Source of the DNA: Pseudoalteromonas phenolica
GTDB lineage: Bacteria > Pseudomonadota > Gammaproteobacteria > Enterobacterales > Alteromonadaceae
NCBI RefSeq assembly: GCF_005886345.1
Contig: NZ_PNEC01000043.1
Coordinates: forward strand, 37,592-101,591
DNA: 64,000 nt
Reading direction: 5' to 3'
Below are positions 60,365 to 64,000 of the stretch, in pieces. Each line of letters begins with the position of its first letter. Position 1 is the first letter of the stretch. The notes under the pieces are model-generated. The model saw only the letters and a program-made list of their open reading frames with translations, ran no database searches and was not told the origin of the DNA. The translations under genes and the position numbers were made by a program.

Positions 60365-62392
60365 ATGCACCAAGCACATTTTCATGGTTTCACCATAAAC
60401 TGGCAATCAGGCGAATTAAGCAAACAAGGCACTGTGACGCAACTAGAACCTAAGCTGGTGTCGGTGCTTAAAGTGCTATTTGATGCCCAAGGTGAGCTTG
60501 TCAGTTATGAGCAATTGCAACAACAAGTTTGGCAAGATGTGATTGTTGCGCCTAATGCGTTGCAACGCGTTATCGCACAACTTAGAAAATCACTGGGTGA
60601 TACAGCCAAACAGCAGGCCATTATTAAAACGCATCCTAAACGTGGTTATAGTTTGGTTTTTGTTAATGAAGGCCTTGAAGGTAAAGATCGTGAAAATGAG
60701 AAACTTGAAGTTGAGGCACTTGAAAAGCAAAACGTCACAGCCGCCCATCAAATAAAACAAAGCCTCTTTAGTCAACCAATTGCTTTGTTAGGTGTTGTTT
60801 CATTATTTATAGTCATATTAACGTCTATTCATTGGATTTATAAACCGACGAAAAAATCAGAAGCTGCTCAAGCAAATTTAATCAGTTTAGACACACAAAC
60901 TGAGCAATTTGCTCAAGTAATACCGCTGTCTAAAACTGAATTTATCTTTATAGATAAACAAGCTGGCAACCAGTTAGTGCTTCACAATACACAAAACAAC
61001 CAGCGAGAAGTGCTGTTAGATAAAGCGAATGTTTATGGTCGAATGGTTTTAGCTGAAGATAAACCACAACTGCGTTTTGGCCAAATCATTGAGCAAAATG
61101 GCGTTAAATGCGCCGAGTTAGTGGTGTTAGATATCAAGGTTAAAGCGCTTACTCGTGTATTGCCTTGCCAAAATAACTTCAATCACACACCGTTTTTCAT
61201 AAATGATGAAACATTTTTGTTTATTAAAACCGACAAACAATGGCAGTCAGAGCTGATTTCGTTAAATATTCAAACACAGCAGCAAACTAGTTTGCTTGCA
61301 GGTCAGATTGATAATGCTTTCATATCACCTGATAAAGTTCGACTTGCTATAAAGTTTAATAATCAATTACAGATGTTTGATCTAGAAGAGAGCAAATTTG
61401 AAGCCATTAACTTAGGTTTCAGTTTCGACCAAACGTTAAGTTCTAGCAACTTGGCCATGACATTTTCAGACAGTGGCAATTTATGGGTAGCTCTGGATAA
61501 ATCACTTGTAGAATATAGTCCTCAAGGAATGGTTATCAGCAACATAAACCTGGCTAGCAGCATGGAGGTGACGGAGTTAACTTTTATTGAAGAGCAGTTG
61601 TTTGCTTTACTCGGTCGAGATAACCATCAGGTTCGAATAAGTTCTGTAACAAACCTTAACAATGTAGTTGATATTGCACTTTCGAAATTTACTGATACGC
61701 AGGGGAAATTCCGACCTGAAACAGATGAAATCAGTGTGCTCAGTAATCGAAGTGGCTCAACTCAGATATGGCTGCAACAAGGTGAGCAACTTTTTCAACT
61801 GACACAAGCAGGTGAGGTTACAGATCACATTTGGTTAGATAAAAATCGAGTGGCTTATCTCATTGAAAATCATGTTTGGCTTTTAAGTCTTGCTAATGAA
61901 ACTCTTAAGCCAATAAAGCTCGAGTTGAATGTACCAGTAAAACAATTGCTGCAAGCAACAAGCAATACTTTGTACGTGCAATCTGAAACAGAGTTAAACA
62001 CTTCTCTAATTGCCATAGACTTAAAGACTAATAACCTTAGCACTCTATTTGAAGGGCCTTTTCATTGGGCACAGGTGTTAGACGACAACACCTTGATATT
62101 AAATCACAGCAGCCAACTTAAAAAAGTTATTGGCGGTCAAGTGTCCGAAACTACAGCACTCCCAGCTCTAACACTTCAGGGCCGCTATTACGTGAAAGGC
62201 AATGAGGTTTATTTGCAAGATAAACAGCAAAATGTTTGGCTTTATAACCCAGTATTAGAGCAAGCGGAAGTTATTGGTCGTTTTAATGAAAACAATTTGT
62301 TTATGAGTGATTTTTCACAATATTCATTAAAAATGCTGGGGGATAACTTTGTGAAAACCAATAATGAATTGGTCATGATTGAATTTAAGTAA
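60365..62392 (+). CDS. CadC/ToxR-like transmembrane regulator with periplasmic propeller, second copy
   Basis: The 675-residue product has an OmpR-type winged helix in residues 1-100 (LEPKLVSVLKVLFDAQGELVSYEQ, QRVIAQLRKSLGD, IIKTHPKRGYSL), one transmembrane helix at about 138-157 (PIALLGVVSLFIVILTSIHWIY), and a periplasmic beta-propeller similar in plan to the gene at 11273. It starts 2 bases after the merR stop, so the MerR sensor and this membrane regulator are probably co-transcribed. That pairing suggests a second layer of metal or envelope control at this locus (inference). Its target is not known. Confidence 0.93.
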   Translation: MHQAHFHGFTINWQSGELSKQGTVTQLEPKLVSVLKVLFDAQGELVSYEQLQQQVWQDVIVAPNALQRVIAQLRKSLGDTAKQQAIIKTHPKRGYSLVFVNEGLEGKDRENEKLEVEALEKQNVTAAHQIKQSLFSQPIALLGVVSLFIVILTSIHWIYKPTKKSEAAQANLISLDTQTEQFAQVIPLSKTEFIFIDKQAGNQLVLHNTQNNQREVLLDKANVYGRMVLAEDKPQLRFGQIIEQNGVKCAELVVLDIKVKALTRVLPCQNNFNHTPFFINDETFLFIKTDKQWQSELISLNIQTQQQTSLLAGQIDNAFISPDKVRLAIKFNNQLQMFDLEESKFEAINLGFSFDQTLSSSNLAMTFSDSGNLWVALDKSLVEYSPQGMVISNINLASSMEVTELTFIEEQLFALLGRDNHQVRISSVTNLNNVVDIALSKFTDTQGKFRPETDEISVLSNRSGSTQIWLQQGEQLFQLTQAGEVTDHIWLDKNRVAYLIENHVWLLSLANETLKPIKLELNVPVKQLLQATSNTLYVQSETELNTSLIAIDLKTNNLSTLFEGPFHWAQVLDDNTLILNHSSQLKKVIGGQVSETTALPALTLQGRYYVKGNEVYLQDKQQNVWLYNPVLEQAEVIGRFNENNLFMSDFSQYSLKMLGDNFVKTNNELVMIEFK

Positions 62393-62414
62393 GTCAAAAA
62401 TAGATGGGTCACAG

Positions 62415-62831
62415 ATGTCAGAAAAAATAGAACAAAGTATAGGCTGTATTGCCCTAGTAGTTGAAAACTACGATGATGCCATTGAGTTTTACACGAATAA
62501 GCTTAGATTTACCTTAGTTGAAGATACAGACTTAGGAGGCGGAAAACGCTGGGTTCAAGTGTCGCCGCCAAACTCGAATGGCACGAATCTATTATTCGCG
62601 CAGGCGAGTTCTGATGAGCAGAAAAACGCAGTGGGTAATCAAACGGGTGGTCGAGTATTTTTGTTTCTTCGTACTAATGACTTTTGGCGCGATTATGAGT
62701 TTATGAGAAGTAAAGGCGTGGTGTTTCATGAAGAGCCACGAGAAGAGGAATATGGCACAGTAGTGGTATTTCAAGACCTTTACGGAAACAAATGGGATTT
62801 ACTACAACTTAACAAAAATAAAGGAAAATAA
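62415..62831 (+). CDS. VOC-family (glyoxalase-like) protein
   Basis: The start is ATG 62415; an upstream in-frame start lies inside the preceding gene. The 138-residue product has the vicinal-oxygen-chelate fold in two beta-alpha-beta-beta-beta units: SIGCIALVVENYDDAIEFYTNKL first, then RVFLFLRTNDFWRDYEFMRSKGV and FQDLYGNKWDLLQL. It would bind a metal and a small ligand; whether it is glyoxalase, fosfomycin-resistance-like or other is open. The GFA gene follows after 1 base, so they are co-transcribed, and the two together may deal with electrophiles. Confidence 0.93.
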   Translation: MSEKIEQSIGCIALVVENYDDAIEFYTNKLRFTLVEDTDLGGGKRWVQVSPPNSNGTNLLFAQASSDEQKNAVGNQTGGRVFLFLRTNDFWRDYEFMRSKGVVFHEEPREEEYGTVVVFQDLYGNKWDLLQLNKNKGK

Positions 62832-62832
62832 G

Positions 62833-63192
62833 ATGCTAAATGCAAGTTGTCATTGTGGGAATATTCAATTAATTATGCCGAAGCCTGAGTCACTTACCAG
62901 TTGTAATTGCTCTATCTGCCATCGTTTAGGGGCCCTGTGGGGCAACTACCCTCCGCAAGAAGTTTCACTCAATATCCACCAAGGTGGTACAGAAATTTAT
63001 AGCCATGGTGATGAGTACATACACTTTCATCGTTGTGGAAAATGTGGATGCACGACCCATTACACCTTGACTGAAAAAACCGGTAGAGAGAAAACCGCTG
63101 TGAATTTTCGTATGGTGACCCCCTTAGCTGCGCAAGGTATTAAGGTGAGACGCTTTGACGGTGCAGATACTTGGGCGTTTATAGATGAGTAA
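62833..63192 (+). CDS. GFA family protein, second copy
   Basis: The 119-residue product has AAAGGAAAATAAG before the ATG. It begins MLNASCHCGNIQLIM, then LTSCNCSICHRLGALWG and HFHRCGKCGCTTHY, giving the CxCGxxx, CNCSIC and CGKCGC zinc ligands of the Gfa domain. It is slightly shorter than the copy at 49511 and lies directly after a VOC protein. The substrate is unknown; formaldehyde- or thiol-related chemistry is the family guess. Confidence 0.92.
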   Translation: MLNASCHCGNIQLIMPKPESLTSCNCSICHRLGALWGNYPPQEVSLNIHQGGTEIYSHGDEYIHFHRCGKCGCTTHYTLTEKTGREKTAVNFRMVTPLAAQGIKVRRFDGADTWAFIDE

Positions 63193-63227
63193 GCTTTGAT
63201 AATGTTCTATTTTGCTAGGAGAAGAGC

Positions 63228-63611
63228 TTGAATTTAAAAGGCACTCATCATGCGGCAATTATTTGTTCTGATCATGAAAGGTCTAAAGCTTTTACATACA
63301 AGTTTTAGGGTTAAAAGTCATTGCAGAAAATTACCGAGCAGCGAGATTCTTTCAAGCTAGATTTGGCTTTGTCTGATGGCGGCCAAATTGAATTGTTTTC
63401 GTTTACAAATTCGCCAAGAAGAGTGAGGTGCCCCGAAGCTCAGGGGTTAAGGCACTTGGCCTTTTGTGTTGAATGTATCGACACTGAAGTCATGGCATTA
63501 GAAAGTCATAGCATTGCTGTTGAGGCCATTCGTGTGGACGAATATACCAAAAAGCGATTTACTTTTTTCTAAGACCTAGATGGTTTGCCTGAAGAGTTGT
63601 ATGAAGTTTAA
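63228..63611 (+). pseudogene. VOC-family (YaeR/GloA2-like) gene broken by frameshifts and a stop
   Basis: Translation in the best frame reads NLKGTHHAAIICSDHERSKAF from a TTG at 63228, then a one-base loss in a T-run (63290-63293) shifts it, VLGLKVIAENYRA follows in the next frame, a second shift lies near 63342-63347, and DSFKLDLALSDGGQIELFSF to VDEYTKKRFTFF follows. A TAA at 63570 replaces a residue before DLDGLPEELYEV. Two indels plus a nonsense make this a dead copy of the small YaeR-type VOC protein, unless sequencing errors explain the indels. Confidence 0.72.
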
Positions 63612-63621
63612 AGAAACCGAG

Positions 63622-63914
63622 ATGTCTGATGCGATTTGCCCAAAGTGTCATGAGAAAATCGAGCCTTTTGCGATGTCTCTCGCTTTTTTCCATTCTACTT
63701 TAAGTGCAATCAGTGTAATGTGAGATTAAAGCTAAAATCTTTGAAATTTTTTTCAGTACTTATTACCTATTTGCTGGCTGTGGTGGTGATGATTGGGTTT
63801 TTACATGCCTACAGAGGCTATGCGGTATTAATGAGTGTGTTTGTCTGGTTGGTGCTTTATAGTTTCATTGCGCATAAAATGCTAAGTAAAGACAATCTGC
63901 AGGTTGTTGAGTGA
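63622..63914 (+). pseudogene. Zinc-ribbon two-helix membrane protein with frameshift
   Basis: From ATG 63622 the frame reads MSDAICPKCHEKIEPFAMSL, then after AFF it goes wrong and stops. A one-base shift near 63690 gives FYFKCNQCNVRLKLKS, completing the second zinc-ribbon pair (CPKC and CNQC), and the rest encodes two membrane helices (FFSVLITYLLAVVVMIGFLH and VLMSVFVWLVLYSFIAHKML) to the stop at 63912. So the intact ancestor was about 97 residues. The indel may be real decay or a sequencing error. Confidence 0.65.
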
Positions 63915-63915
63915 G

Positions 63916-63964
63916 TTATACCAATCCTAAAAATAGATCACTTATTCAAGAGAGTTGGTATTAA
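63916..63964. repeat. Inverted repeat TTATACCAA ... TTGGTATTAA
   Basis: ATACCAA (63918-63924) pairs with TTGGTAT (63955-63961), enclosing a 30-base loop. I recall this motif as a common dispersed intergenic repeat in Alteromonadales, but no second copy was found in the window. Confidence 0.4.
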
Positions 63965-64000
63965 CCTCGGCACTTTCCTATTTAACCTCAGATCTGTATA

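Noticed and set aside
1..64000. tRNA or rRNA genes
   Set aside because: No cloverleaf-like or conserved rRNA sequence was recognised on either strand; the boxA-like motif at 16616 is isolated.

Overview
The window looks like chromosome of a marine gammaproteobacterium of the order Alteromonadales, most likely Pseudoalteromonas. Reasons are the AT-rich composition, the set of recognisable families (DUF2999, DUF3667, GFA proteins, CadC-like regulators with beta-propellers, TonB siderophore receptor, NupC/DeoB/DeoD cluster) and a heptanucleotide repeat and ATACCAA/TTGGTAT inverted repeat of a kind I associate with that order. The genus is inferred from gene content only. No rRNA, tRNA, CRISPR array, transposase, integrase or phage gene was seen.

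Bases 1-14300 are an accessory-like, AT-rich stretch. It opens with a cut-off acidic lipoprotein. Next comes a four-gene minus-strand operon (7843 to 1086): a giant Ser/Thr kinase, degenerate cyclase, AAA ATPase and TPR fusion; an exported protein with one CxxCH haem motif; a 98-residue protein whose N-terminus looks like an NHLP/Nif11-type RiPP leader; and a 301-residue orphan. This is the strongest candidate for an undescribed system. A secreted zinc metalloprotease with its propeptide-like domain in a separate gene, a GrpB protein, a nonsense-riddled solute-binding pseudogene, and a CadC-like regulator facing a lipoprotein esterase follow.

Bases 14300-34200 are mixed housekeeping: an XRE/DUF955-type regulator with a divergent small partner, a short-chain dehydrogenase, GNAT acetyltransferases, an FG-GAP repeat protein, an RsmB-like RNA methyltransferase, a Nudix hydrolase, the nucleoside salvage set (nupC-udk facing deoB-deoD), ferredoxin-NADP reductase, orphan solute-binding proteins, a MocR-type regulator and a decayed Aer-like sensor.

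Bases 34200-41800 are a coherent export and signalling unit. Two TGTCCG palindromes and a sigma-54-like promoter precede a 29-residue membrane microprotein, a HlyD-type adaptor, a MacB-like ATPase, two permeases, an NtrC-type response regulator and its histidine kinase. The regulator probably activates this same operon.

Bases 41800-53800 hold small lipoproteins, TerB, a 2OG-Fe oxygenase, a LMW phosphatase, a TetR/reductase pair with a clear operator, an ACR3 arsenite exporter behind ArsR-type boxes, an RhlE-like helicase, an HDOD protein whose start codon looks lost, GFA and DUF3667 proteins and a siderophore receptor with a Fur-like site. Bases 53800-62400 are a CzcCBA divalent-metal efflux operon with a CzcI-like protein, a divergent MerR sensor, a textbook 19-bp-spacer MerR promoter, and a (GCTAGAA) microsatellite of about 10.6 copies in the transcribed gap before czcC. 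The right end carries VOC and GFA proteins and two frameshifted genes.
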